Part shown: positions 49,301 to 59,143 of the stretch, piece by piece
How the letters are laid out: the number at the start of each line of letters is the position of its first letter
Numbering within the stretch: position 1 is the first letter of the stretch
Origin: Dactylonectria macrodidyma
Lineage: Eukaryota > Ascomycota > Sordariomycetes > Hypocreales > Nectriaceae
Direction: 5' to 3'
Length of the DNA: 64,000 nt
Assembly (NCBI GenBank): GCA_020744425.1
Contig: JAGMUV010000005.1
Span: 4,278,001-4,342,000, forward strand
Notes under the pieces: model-generated
The model's database searches: none
What the model saw: the letters and a program-made list of their open reading frames with translations, nothing else
Told to the model about the DNA's origin: nothing
Program-made: the position numbers and the translations under genes

Positions 49301-49405
49301 GGCCGTCCTCTCAACCTGAGCTTTGTCAAGTATCTGAACCAGACTGGAGGAGACGTCATGGACACAGATCCTCACGGCGGCCTAACGCAGGACCAGATCA
49401 TGTAA
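46312..49405 (+). CDS. GBP2: Three-RRM SR-like mRNA-binding protein (Gbp2/Hrb1 type) with a microexon
   Basis: Gbp2/Hrb1 proteins are shuttling SR-like factors that check mRNA splicing and escort mRNA to the cytoplasm. I joined ten exons: 46312-46315 (ATGG), 46963-46988, 47499-47832, 47896-47948, 48061-48068 (8 nt), 48124-48217, 48286-48444, 48501-48552, 48621-49066 and 49121-49405, about 486 residues. The protein starts MADSGDTYRP, then an Arg/Ser arm with many RSRSP units. RRM1 (about 98-172) has RVYVGNLSYDV and, through the microexon, GCGIVEY. RRM2 (about 219-295) has IYIANLPFNV and GSGIVVF. A Gly-rich GGFGRGG segment (about 300-365) and RRM3 (about 385-465, IIFVRNLPW and GTGVVRF) follow. 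Exon 3 could instead begin at 47454 (adds 15 residues), but 47499 has a CTAAC branch 9 nt before a CAG. Exons 1-2 are inferred. Confidence 0.88.
48061..48068 (+). other. 8-nt microexon within RRM1 of the Gbp2-like gene
   Basis: GGATGCGG lies between a TAG acceptor (48058-48060) and a GTAAGT donor (48069). Joined to AAG at 47948 and T at 48124, it restores Gly-Cys-Gly-Ile-Val-Glu-Tyr, the RNP1 motif of RRM1. Without it the reading frame shifts and meets a TGA two codons into exon 7. Confidence 0.85.
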
Positions 49406-51689
49406 ATCTGGACCAATGTTGATATCGATTGGGTGATATCATCCACGGGTCCCAAGAGCCTCTCCATGTGGCGGATTTTCTTTTTCCAGGTGACGGCGAC
49501 TTCCCCGTCTCGACACTTTTTTTTTCTCTACAATTCATTCCTTGGTCTGATTTCTTATGCGCGCAACAAAACCTGGAGGCACTGAATGCCGGGGTCTTTC
49601 CGGAATCGCGATCGGACTCTACTTTGAAGAAGAACCGACGCCTTGTAATACTTTGAGGGCAACTGGCGAGGGGGGACGGGTCATGGACTTACCGAATAGC
49701 AAACGGTTTTCGTTTTCGGTTCCCTCAGACGCGTTGGTTACGACGAGCAGCACAACAAGAAAAGGGGTTCCTTCAGTGAGTGGAGGTACGGAGGGACGAC
49801 GGTTTGGCCTACCAGCCAGATGGGAGGCGACAGATTGCTCTACCTAGAATGTATCTCGAGTAATCATCTGATGGCTTTTTATGACAACGACTGGCGGTCT
49901 GGGTGAGGAGGACCAGCGTAGGACATGTGGGGTTGCGTAACATTTCAGGAATGCCTTGCAGCCCGTATGGCTAGGAACGTGAGTTGGATGCAGTTGGGTA
50001 TGTGCGTGTGTCTACCTTGACACGATGATAGCCAGGATTCGGCTGGACGGCTTGGTTGGTATTGAGTTTTTGGGGCGCCGCACAATAGGCAGGGCGGTGC
50101 GGACGATTGCGAATCGTTCTGGGCCCGTGTTTGTTCAATGAGTATCACAACACCCCCTCCGAGTGCTGGTGGGCCGTGGGGGGAAGGCTGTACCATCCAC
50201 TTAGGTGTTGATATCCATGACAAATCTGTGTTTTGGTGTTGCGGTAACTATGTCGAGTTTGCCTTCACTGGAAGCTCGCCGCGAGTCTTGGCCCTTTGCT
50301 CCTCTGGCGCTTTGAGCGGCATTTTAAGTTTGTTGGACGTGCTTGGTAGCGTAGGCTGTTCTACGTACTCCAACCAAGTACAGGATGAAATGAGAGCACT
50401 TGGTGTTCAACCTGGCCATGTTAATTCTCTAGTTCTCGACAAAAATCTTGCAAGGCCATAACTGCAAGATTCTTAGCTGTGTTAGAACCTGCCCTTCGGT
50501 CGTGACAAAGACTCGAGCGTAGCCTCGAAGCTGTAGCCTGCTACTGCAGTGTGTATTTTAGCATATTATGGATTGAGTACGGGGAAGAGACGGCCTAGGT
50601 TCTCTGCTAGCTGTGAGAGGCTACCGTCCCTGGTAGAGACTTACGGCGGTGTGTCGACCAGGGAGTAGGTAGCAACCAGCAGCCTGAAGCTAGAATCTAG
50701 TAGTCAGCGAGCATCGGACGGAAAGTCGAGGATTGAGTATGACGTGATCTAGTTGCTCTGAGGTTGATGCAGGGAGGCTGCCGTCTTGGCATCGGTGCAA
50801 AAATATTAAAACATCATCTTAGTTTGTGGGGTTTACCAAGCCGGAAGCTGGAACTGCCGTTCATCGTTGATCGGCGCCGGCTAAGACAGCACAGCCTACG
50901 TGGATAGTAATTGGTATGAACCCGAATCCATTCCAAGACTACCTCACCCGCCCCTGCCGTTCTAGGATGCTTGACAAAGTTGCGCCTCGAATCATCATCG
51001 GCGATGTTAAGCTTCGGAATAAGCTTGTCTTGGTGGCTGCGCGCACACTCGGCATCTCGCACATCCGTGACCCACGAACTCCACCTACACGTACTGAAGG
51101 GCTGCTTTGCGCACTGCAAAGGGTGGCATTTTGCGTGCAAGGGCAATGTCTGGGCGTACGAAAGCGGCATTGCCTAGTCCAAGTTTGATGCCGGAGCCCT
51201 CAAAGCTACCGCGTTTGTAGAAACAATATGCGGCGGGTTGCGCTGCGCCGGCACTGCGATGCTCGAGAGCTAATCTTGGGCTTGGATCTTGGCAGCGCCA
51301 TCGGGCTGTGGCTATGGCACAGATTGGCACTCTACCAAGCTCTTGGCAAGTCACCGAGGCGTTCGCGATGCCATCACCACTCAGCTAGAGCGGCAGATCT
51401 GACTTTGGTGGTTGGTGTTAGTTGGTCTGTGATGGAACTAGGAAGTATTGATTCAAGCTTACGAAGCTCAGCATCTAGCAGGTTGAATACGTCAACTGAA
51501 CTCAGGATACGAGGTTTTGCTTTTCAACTGGAATCCCTTCTCGAGAGTGGCCTTAGCTGTAGATAGTCTATAAAAGACTCGAAGCCTGGCCTAAAAAAGA
51601 ATTGAAAGGTTACAAGCACCACAATCATCTCATCAACTTCTAATTCACACCTACCTCACACAGCTCCACGCCCATCCCATTGATCAACG
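49406..51689. other. Intergenic region upstream of the CHRD gene
   Basis: The left part is the 3' flank of the Gbp2-like gene. The middle (50.4-51.5 kb) is A/T-richer with short frames on both strands and no recognisable domain. It could be an eroded sequence, but nothing identifies one. A TATA box lies near the right end. Confidence 0.45.
51569..51575 (+). promoter_or_regulatory. TATA box of the CHRD-domain gene
   Basis: TATAAAA lies 115-121 bp upstream of the start codon at 51690, followed by an A/C-rich leader. Position and sequence fit a core promoter TATA box, which suggests a regulated rather than constitutive gene. Confidence 0.6.
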
Positions 51690-52350
51690 ATGAAGTTCTC
51701 ACTCGCTGCTCTTGCCCTCGGCGTTTTGGCCAAAGCATCGCCAGTGCCCGAGGCTAGGGGGCACGACAAGAGGCTCCTCTTCACGCAAACCCAACATATC
51801 CCCTTTGAATACACCTCGACCTTCAACATCATTGCGACTCCAGACCAGGTCGTCGGCACAGACAACGTGGCTACTGGAGGTCTCCCCAACGCCAAGGGCA
51901 TCTTCAACTTCGGCCTCAACTCCAAAGAGGATATCATCTGCTATAACATCACTCTCCTCGGATTCCGAGGCAATTACCAATCCCTGGCTCTGACAGCTAC
52001 GCACATACATGAAGGCGTCAAGGGCAAGGCTGGCCCACCAAGGTAAGTACAATGGGAGACTTGTGTCTGAAGTTGAAGGTCTGACTATGAACAGAATCGT
52101 ATTCGCCAACCCGGTCGGTGATGACAGACGTCGAAACTCAGTGGGTTGCGTCAAAGGCCCCTTTTTGACTGGTATCCTTACCGATGGGGTGGATACTGGT
52201 ACAGGATTCACAGTGAAGAAGATTGAGGACAATCCCACCAACTTCTTTGCGGACTCGCACTCAAGCCTGGCCGTCCCCGGTGCCGTTCGAGGCCAACTTG
52301 ACCGAGGAAGCAGGAAGGGGTCCATTATTGACGTGCACATCTCCATCTGA
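51690..52350 (+). CDS. Secreted CHRD-domain protein
   Basis: Two exons (51690-52042 and 52095-52350) give 202 residues. The start is a classical signal peptide (MKFSLAALALGVLAKASP), followed by a short pro-segment ending in Lys27-Arg28, a Kex2-type cleavage site. The remainder matches the pattern of CHRD domains (first described in chordin): FNFGLNSKEDIICYNI, ALTATHIHEGVKGKAGPP, IVFANPV, and near the end a stretch with GAVRGQLDRGSR. In fungi such proteins are small, secreted and of unknown function. Two Cys (in IICYN and VGCVKG) could pair. The intron splits Arg as AG|A with a GTAAGT donor. The gene has a TATA box upstream and is convergent with SRP14 (214 bp between stops). A role in cell wall or host contact is conceivable but not shown. 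Confidence 0.85.
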
Positions 52351-52564
52351 GGGAGAGAACCAGTCGGCTTAGGTAGATTGATTGCAAGGAGGTGAAATAT
52401 TTCACGGGTAGTCTTAAGTAACAAGGGGCAGACTGTTTAGGTGACTGATTGATTAGTGCTAGGATATTTGCAGAGGATGTTAATATAATGGATGCTGCCA
52501 TATGTAGCTGCTTTGCCGACATGATGCCCGTACCAAGACTCGCCTGAGAATATTGATTTACTGT

Positions 52565-53128
52565 TTAAGCTGCGGCCTTCTTCTTCTTCTTGGCCTTCGC
52601 CTTGTTCTTGCTGCGATCCCTGGGCTTCAAAGCCGTCATCCCTCCTTTGCACACATCTGCATATCGCGCATAAAAGGCCGCGATATCGTCAGGCTGCACC
52701 ACCGTGGACAACTTGACCTTGGCTGTCTTTTCTCTGCTTCCCTTTCCGTTTGCTGCCCGGATAAGGATGGGTAGCGGCTTGCTCGGGCGAAGATCTGGGT
52801 CAGGGTCCTCATCTGAGGGGGTAGGGATGCCTTGGCCATATGAGACTATGAGGGTATTAGCACAACCCGGCGTGATTTAACATTGCTGGCACAGCTGCGA
52901 ATCATGTTTGAAAGGACCTCTTACGGCGTTTTTGAACTAAATAGATGGCACCGTGGTCTTTGCCCTTGCGGTAATCGAACAGCTCACCCAGCTTGGCGAA
53001 GAACTGAGGTCATGCGTCAGCAAAGATCATCAAGACGATGGTCAGCTGACTCTGGCTAGAGGCTATTGCTGGCCCGAGAATGCATCAAAAATACTGACCT
53101 CATCATGGCTCATGTGGCCGGCCGCCAT
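52565..53128 (-). CDS. SRP14: Signal recognition particle subunit SRP14
   Basis: SRP14 belongs to the Alu domain of the signal recognition particle, which pauses translation while ribosomes dock at the ER. Three minus-strand exons (53128-53099, 53003-52925, 52845-52565) give 129 residues. The core has HDEFFAKLGELFDYRKGKDHGAIYL-type order (split over exons 1 and 2), then PLPILIRAANG, KVKLSTVVQPDDIAAFYARY and a C-terminal Lys/Ala tail (KAKAKKKKKAAA) expected for RNA binding. An insert (PTPSDEDPDPDLRPSK) lies between the first and second blocks, as in other fungi. The start gives a short MAAGHM extension before the conserved SHDEFF; M6 could also serve. It is divergent from SGD1 with 406 bp between start codons. 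Confidence 0.93.
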
Positions 53129-53534
53129 TGTGCTGATATGGGCTGCGGTTGACGGATGTGGGATGAACGTCGAACCTCTTGAAATTGAGGGTGAGAGAGG
53201 TTGGGTTTGGGTCTGGGACTTGTGCCCCGCCATTGCGCCTGCCTTCAGTTTTCTGAGAGTGTGGCGCGTCCAGTTCGTGGCGGGGCAATTTCGGGGCTTG
53301 GCGCGAAAGTGACGTACCGCCACCTGTGACTTTTTTTTTCTTCATCGTTGTGTCGTGGCTGAAGGTTGTCGTCGGTTTACAATCTCAGAGGTTGGAACTT
53401 TTCGTACCCAAGACTGTCCAGCTCTTCAAGCCGTGTGAAGATTTTGCCAACCGGAATGGATTAAGAGTACTTCTCGATACTCGTGACATTTTTCATCCAA
53501 CCTGGAATTCACTAGCCCAGTGTGACTTCTCACA
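53129..53534. promoter_or_regulatory. Divergent SRP14/SGD1 promoter region
   Basis: This interval of 406 bp separates two start codons on opposite strands. A nine-base T run followed by C lies near 53332. No TATA box is evident. Both genes belong to translation-related machinery (protein targeting and ribosome assembly), so joint growth-linked control is plausible. Confidence 0.5.
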
Positions 53535-56147
53535 ATGGCATCTGTGCCAGAGCTTCAGCAGAAGCTCTACAAGCGCATGGGATTGGATGCGCCTGAGCCA
53601 ACACAAGCTAGGAACCCAAGACAAGGAGGCCGCTCGGCTCACCAGCTATCGCGCAAAGAGCAGCGAAAGGCCCAGCGAGTGCAGAAAAGGGGTTACATTT
53701 ACTCGAGGCCAGCACAGCCTGAACGAAGGACCAAGCCGTATGGGAGGCCAAAGCAGAGTGGTGCTCAGACATTCAAACCAAAAACCAGACCAAACCAGCC
53801 TTGTCACAAGGCATCGAAACCCGAGGACGACGAAGTGGATGAGTCTGATCAAGACGACGACGAAGGGCAAGAATATCAGGATGACGACGACATCTCTCTA
53901 GGCGAAAGCGACGAACTTGAAGATGATGATGATGATGAAGACGCTGGTACTAAGTCACGTGTATCCAACAAGACGAAATCTATACCCAGAGCTGCCCAAG
54001 AGCGGCTCGCTGAGGACGACGCAGAAATCGAAGCGTTCGAGAGAAAGCTCGGTATCAAAAAGGGCAGAAAATCTTTGCCTCAATCCTTTAAAGAAGATGG
54101 ACTGGACGAACTCATGGGCGAGTTAGGCGGCGAGTCTGATGAGAGCCAAGAAGATGAAAACAAGAAAAGGAAGAGCGAGTACGATGACTGGCTTGCTTCC
54201 AAGAGGAGGAAGACTGCCCAGCCATGGAAGGGCAGCAATACTCGAAATGAAAGCGACGAGGAAGATGACGACTTGGACATGGAAGGAGACTCGGCAGATG
54301 ACGGCGACGATATGGATATGCTAGACGACGACGAAGACGACGAGGATCTGGGCAATTTTGACGAACAGTCCTTTGAAGGGTTCGACTCTGACACTTCGGA
54401 TAAGGCGCCTGGCCAGCCCCGACAACGAGAGAACCCTTACGTCGCACCTACGACGGGAGTAACAATCGCGAAGTATGTCCCGCCGTCGCTGCGCAAAGCT
54501 GCGGGAACAGAGGAAGAGCACAGGAACCGGCTGCGAAAACAAGTACAGGGCTTAATTAACAGGCTCACGGATGACAATATCCTGTCAATCATCCAGTCGG
54601 TAGAAGAGCTCTACCAGAAGAATGCTCGGGGCGACGTTACAGACATCATTACAGACTCAATCATGGCTCAGATTTGCAAGCCCGAGAGCTTACCCGACCA
54701 GTTCTTCGTCCTGACCGGTGGATTTTCAGCGGCAGTTTACCGAATCATTGGATCTAGCTTTGGATCTCATCTAATTCGAAGGGTGGTCACGGATTTCGGC
54801 GAGCAATACGACCGGGCTAGGAAGGTAGCCGACGAACAATCAGCGATTGCAAAGGAAGCCTCCAACATCCTGACGTTCATTTCTCAGCTCTACATCTTCG
54901 AGGTTGCCAGCTGCAAAATTGTCTTTGACTATATGGAGAGATTGCTGAGCGACCTCTCTGAAATCAACGTCGAATTGCTTCTCCGCATCTGCCGCATGTC
55001 AGGTCGCATGCTCCGACGGGATGACCCACATGCGATCAAGCACGTCGCCAGTGTTCTCAACCAGTCCGTTTCCCAGACGGGATACGCCAACGTCTCGGTG
55101 CGCACCAAGTTCATGGTCGAGACAATTACCGACCTGAAAAACAGTAAGCCCAAGGGACGAGGGTTGGACTCGGCAGTTGTGTCTGAGCATGTGCAGCGCA
55201 TGAAGAAGCGGCTAGGCGAGCTCAAGTCTCAATCAAGAAGGTTAGACGGCCTTGCGCCTATGGGCGTTGGATTGGCAGATATCGAAGGTGCTGATACAAA
55301 GGGAAAATGGTGGCTGGTTGGTGCCAGTGTCCCTGTCAAACCAGAGAAATCCAAAGCAGAGCGAGATATTAAGACGACAACCGACAACGCTTACGAATCA
55401 AGTGATGCGGAGGACATGGATATTGTGCTGCCGGATTACCCCAAAAAGGCTCGGGCACAGGGCCTCAGCGGGACACCTCAGATTGCTATCTTTACGGCAC
55501 TCATGTCTGCGACGGACTTCGAGCATGGCTACCGACAGTTTGTTAACCTCCGGCTCAAGAAGGACGATCAATTAGAGATTGCGCGAGTGCTGGTGCAATG
55601 CGTGGGGAGTGAGGTCCAGTATAACCCATACTATGCGTTGGTCGGGAGACAGGCTTGCTCCAACAGCCGAGTAAGATTCGCGCTGCAGGATCGACTGTGG
55701 AAGACATTCAGAGGCCTAGGCGAGTCGCTCTTTGGAGAAGATCCAGAGGATGACGAGACTGCCGATGGAGAGAGGATGAAGGATGAAAGGCGGGTTAGCA
55801 ACGTCGCGCAATTCTATGCGTCGCTCATTGCAGATGGAACTCTGGGCATCGCCATCCTGAAGCCCCTCGAATTGCCAGAAGCCAGTACGTGGACATCAAT
55901 GTTTGTGCAACGGCTCATCATTGCATTGCTTCATGAGTGTCGAAGCAAGGGAGCCAGCGAAGATACCAAGGTGGAAAAGATGTTTGGGCCTGCAAGGGAG
56001 TTACCGAGCCTCGCAGCGGGCATTCACTGGATGCTTCGAAAGAGGATCCGAAAGACCAAGCTGATTGGGGCCAAGGAGCTGAAGAAGCTAGAGAGAGTTC
56101 GAGAGAAGGCACAGGTGGCGGTCCGAGTTTTGGGTGCCGAAGACTAG
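53535..56147 (+). CDS. SGD1: Nucleolar MIF4G/MA3 protein Sgd1 (NOM1)
   Basis: Sgd1/NOM1 is a nucleolar protein needed for 18S rRNA maturation and small-subunit assembly. The gene is intronless, 870 residues. Residues 1-110 are basic with SRKEQRKAQRVQKR. Residues 100-300 contain long Asp/Glu tracts alternating with Lys-rich pieces, typical of nucleolar proteins. The conserved core starts near residue 305 (KYVPPSLRK). The MIF4G domain follows (about 330-530, RLTDDNILSIIQSVEELYQ and RRVVTDFGEQYDRARK). The MA3 domain lies near 645-760 (IAIFTALMSATDFEHGYRQF). The end is helical and basic (KRIRKTKLIGAKELKKLERV). Start is ATG at 53535 (ACAATGGCA). Confidence 0.95.
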   Translation: MASVPELQQKLYKRMGLDAPEPTQARNPRQGGRSAHQLSRKEQRKAQRVQKRGYIYSRPAQPERRTKPYGRPKQSGAQTFKPKTRPNQPCHKASKPEDDEVDESDQDDDEGQEYQDDDDISLGESDELEDDDDDEDAGTKSRVSNKTKSIPRAAQERLAEDDAEIEAFERKLGIKKGRKSLPQSFKEDGLDELMGELGGESDESQEDENKKRKSEYDDWLASKRRKTAQPWKGSNTRNESDEEDDDLDMEGDSADDGDDMDMLDDDEDDEDLGNFDEQSFEGFDSDTSDKAPGQPRQRENPYVAPTTGVTIAKYVPPSLRKAAGTEEEHRNRLRKQVQGLINRLTDDNILSIIQSVEELYQKNARGDVTDIITDSIMAQICKPESLPDQFFVLTGGFSAAVYRIIGSSFGSHLIRRVVTDFGEQYDRARKVADEQSAIAKEASNILTFISQLYIFEVASCKIVFDYMERLLSDLSEINVELLLRICRMSGRMLRRDDPHAIKHVASVLNQSVSQTGYANVSVRTKFMVETITDLKNSKPKGRGLDSAVVSEHVQRMKKRLGELKSQSRRLDGLAPMGVGLADIEGADTKGKWWLVGASVPVKPEKSKAERDIKTTTDNAYESSDAEDMDIVLPDYPKKARAQGLSGTPQIAIFTALMSATDFEHGYRQFVNLRLKKDDQLEIARVLVQCVGSEVQYNPYYALVGRQACSNSRVRFALQDRLWKTFRGLGESLFGEDPEDDETADGERMKDERRVSNVAQFYASLIADGTLGIAILKPLELPEASTWTSMFVQRLIIALLHECRSKGASEDTKVEKMFGPARELPSLAAGIHWMLRKRIRKTKLIGAKELKKLERVREKAQVAVRVLGAED

Positions 56148-57312
56148 ACGTGGATGTAGGTCAAGAGTCCTGTCACTGCCGCCTAAGCTCTCTTGGACAA
56201 GATCGCTAATAGATGCGAGATCTGAGGATTGGGCACCATGTTTTGGGAATATGTTTATAGACAACACGCTAAAATGGCTAATAATGGGGAACCCCGTGTG
56301 ACATATCGGGGGCAATGCAAGAGTATCGGAATGTCAGCCGAAGGTAGGGAGTAATTATTCGGATCAAATCGCCGCGATACTTGAAGTAGCGCCTTGTGGT
56401 GTGTCTAGTCGGGTGTTTGATTGTCCAGCCAGCATGTCGGCGTAATGCATCACCGACGAACAGTGACGTCGATTTTAGCCAGGTGGGTCGGGTAGAGGCG
56501 GGCTTAGGCCGGGTGGTCGGTCATGGATAGAGCCGGAGGTCAGAGGTCGGTGTGGATAGTGATGGCAAGGTGCCCATCCGTAGAAAACTAACAATTGACA
56601 AGAACTGAGGGCCTTTCTGCTCATGAGTTCGCAATAGAAGCAAATGTGAATGAACAATTTCTAGTACTTGAGGAGATCATCGGTAACTGCCGGCAAGAAC
56701 GGGCTCAGTTCTTCCCTTAACTTTAGTACCTCATTGTTGGGGGTGTTGTCGTCCCCTCGGAACTGGAATTGGCGGTTCGTTGGGACCAACTGCCCGAAAT
56801 CCAAGGCATGGATTAGCCGACTCAAAGCCAGAAACAAAGTCACTCATGCCGCCGAAAGGACTCAAAGGGGGTCAGAAGAGGGACCAAAAGACGCACTGTC
56901 GTTGGACGGCCGGAGATACATGTCCAGGGGCGCCGGCGAGATGCCAATGAGTGGTCTCGGTCTGGCTCCAGGGGCAACACGAGGCGTTGGAGCGCTGAAG
57001 CAGTGGAGTTGCACCATCTCACTGTACGGAGACGGGGGGTACGTACCTCTCCAACGCCCCCAACTGGAGCAGCTCGCCGTCGCTCGGCTGCTCTGAAAAA
57101 AAATTACCTGATGGGCGGGCTACTGTTGCCGAAGCTCCCTGAGGTGTGTCCCGTGTCCGTGTGCGCGGCCAAACAACGAGCTTTACCAATTCGCTTCCAT
57201 TGCCATCGAATCCTCTCCCTCAACCTCATCCTCAACCTCGTGTCATCTTGACCCTCTCTTGACCTCCACCTCCACTCCATTGTGTCACTCCGTACACAAT
57301 ATTCCGTCCATC
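56148..57312. other. Intergenic region
   Basis: This holds the 3' flank of SGD1 and the upstream region of LPD1. A C/T-rich leader (57180-57312) precedes the LPD1 start. An eight-base A run lies near 57097. Frame 56668-57096 (plus, 142 codons) has no recognisable features. Confidence 0.45.
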
Positions 57313-59143
57313 ATGCTCTCCAGTCGTTTAATATCCAGAGCCGCTCGCCCGGCCTTCCAAAAATCCTCGTGAGTTCTGTCCTGCTCCCCACACCCGTTGC
57401 CATCGTCGAGCATCAGAGCTTGCTCTGCCAGCCGCGGCGGCAAAAAATGACTCGTTGACTGACTTGCGCCGCGTTTCCTTCTAGCCTTCCCGTCGTCGTC
57501 TCCCCGCCGACTCTGTCGCGATGGAGCCGCGGATATGCCTCCGCCTCTGGTACGTTTGTCGGGAGCTTTGTTGAGCCCCATACGTCGAGCGTGTGCTGAT
57601 CAGACTCGCAGAGGAGAAGGACCTTGTCATCATCGGTGGCGGCGTGGCTGGCTACGTCGCTGCTATCAAGGCCGGTCAAGAGGGCATGAAGGTTGGTTCA
57701 CGGCTCATCTCTAGCCATCCTATGTCGATTTCGTGGGCGAATGGGCTGACAAGACTGTGCGACGATAGGTTACCTGTATCGAGAAGCGTGGCACCCTCGG
57801 CGGTACATGCCTTAACGTCGGCTGCATTCCCTCAAAATCGCTCCTCAACAACTCCCATCTCTACCACCAGATTCTCCACGACACCAAGAAGCGCGGTATC
57901 GAGGTCGGCGATGTGAAACTTAACCTGGCCAACTTCATGAAGGCCAAGGACGACGCCGTCAGCGGGTTGACCAAGGGTGTCGAGTTCCTCCTCAAGAAGA
58001 ACGGCGTGGAGTATATCAAGGGCACTGGCACCTTCGTTGATGAGCATGAGATCAAGGTTGCCCTCAACGACGGCGGTGAGACTAGCGTCCGCGGCAAGAA
58101 CATCCTCATCGCCACCGGTTCCGAGGCCACCCCCTTCCCCGGCCTGGAGATTGACGAGACCCGTGTCATCACCAGCACTGGTGCTATTGCCCTCCAGGAG
58201 ATCCCCAAGACTATGACGGTCATTGGCGGTGGTATCATTGGTCTTGAGATGGCCTCAGTCTGGTCCCGCCTTGGTACGAAGGTCACCGTTGTCGAGTTCC
58301 TCGGCCAGATTGGTGGCCCCGGCATGGACACTGAGATCGCCAAGGCTACCCAGAAGCTCCTCAAGAAGCAGGGCCTGGAATTCAAGCTCAATACTAAGGT
58401 TGTCAGCGGTGACAAGTCTGGCGAGCTCGTGAAGCTCGAGGTTGATGCCGCCAAGGGTGGCAAGCCCGAGACTGTAAGCATGATACCGCAAAGCTTGATT
58501 GATGGAAAACTGACCCAATTGATAGCTCGAGTCTGATGTCGTCCTTGTCGCCATCGGTCGACGACCTTATACCGGCGGTCTTGGCATCGAGAACATTGGC
58601 ATGGAGCTCGATGAGCGCGGCCGTGTCATCATCGACTCTGAGTACCGAACCAAGATCCCCCACATCCGATGTGTTGGTGATGTCACTTTCGGCCCCATGC
58701 TTGCCCACAAGGCTGAGGAGGAGGCTGTTGCCGTTGTCGAGTACATCAAGAAGGGTTACGGCCACGTCAACTACGGTGTGATCCCCTCGGTTATGTACAC
58801 CTTCCCCGAGGTCGCCTGGGTCGGCCAGACTGAGCAGGACCTCAAGAACGAGAAGATCCCCTACCGAGTCGGCACCTTCCCTTTCAGCGCCAACTCTCGC
58901 GCCAAGACTAACCTCGATACCGATGGCATGGTCAAGATGATTGCTGACCCCGAGACTGACCGTCTCCTGGGCGTCCACATCATCGGCGCTAACGCTGGTG
59001 AGATGATTGCTGAGGGTGCCCTGGCTCTGGAGTACGGCGCTTCCACCGAGGATATTGCCCGAACGTGCCACGCTCACCCTACTCTGGCTGAGGCCTTCAA
59101 GGAGGCTGCCATGGCTACACACTCCAAGGCCATCCATTTTTAA
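57313..59143 (+). CDS. LPD1: Dihydrolipoamide dehydrogenase (E3), mitochondrial
   Basis: This FAD enzyme reoxidises the lipoyl groups of the pyruvate, 2-oxoglutarate and glycine-cleavage complexes, with NAD+. Five exons (57313-57368, 57485-57549, 57612-57691, 57769-58473, 58526-59143) give 507 residues. The first 41 residues form a matrix presequence ([15 protein letters not shown], ending near RGYAS). Next come the FAD motif [10 protein letters not shown], the redox disulfide C81/C86 in GGTCLNVGC, the NAD motif [13 protein letters not shown], the FAD loop [18 protein letters not shown], and the active-site pair H486/E491 in HPTLAEAF. The third intron has an unusual GTTGGT donor, but the protein needs it. 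The first three exons are short (56-80 nt) and hold the presequence and FAD motif. Confidence 0.96.

Noticed and set aside
50400..51560. Possible decayed transposon or repeat-induced-mutation relic
   Set aside because: The stretch is A/T-richer and frame-poor, but no terminal repeats, transposase motifs or clear transition bias can be shown by eye.
56668..57096. 142-codon plus-strand frame upstream of LPD1
   Set aside because: It has no domain or splice continuation, and its end overlaps the probable LPD1 promoter.
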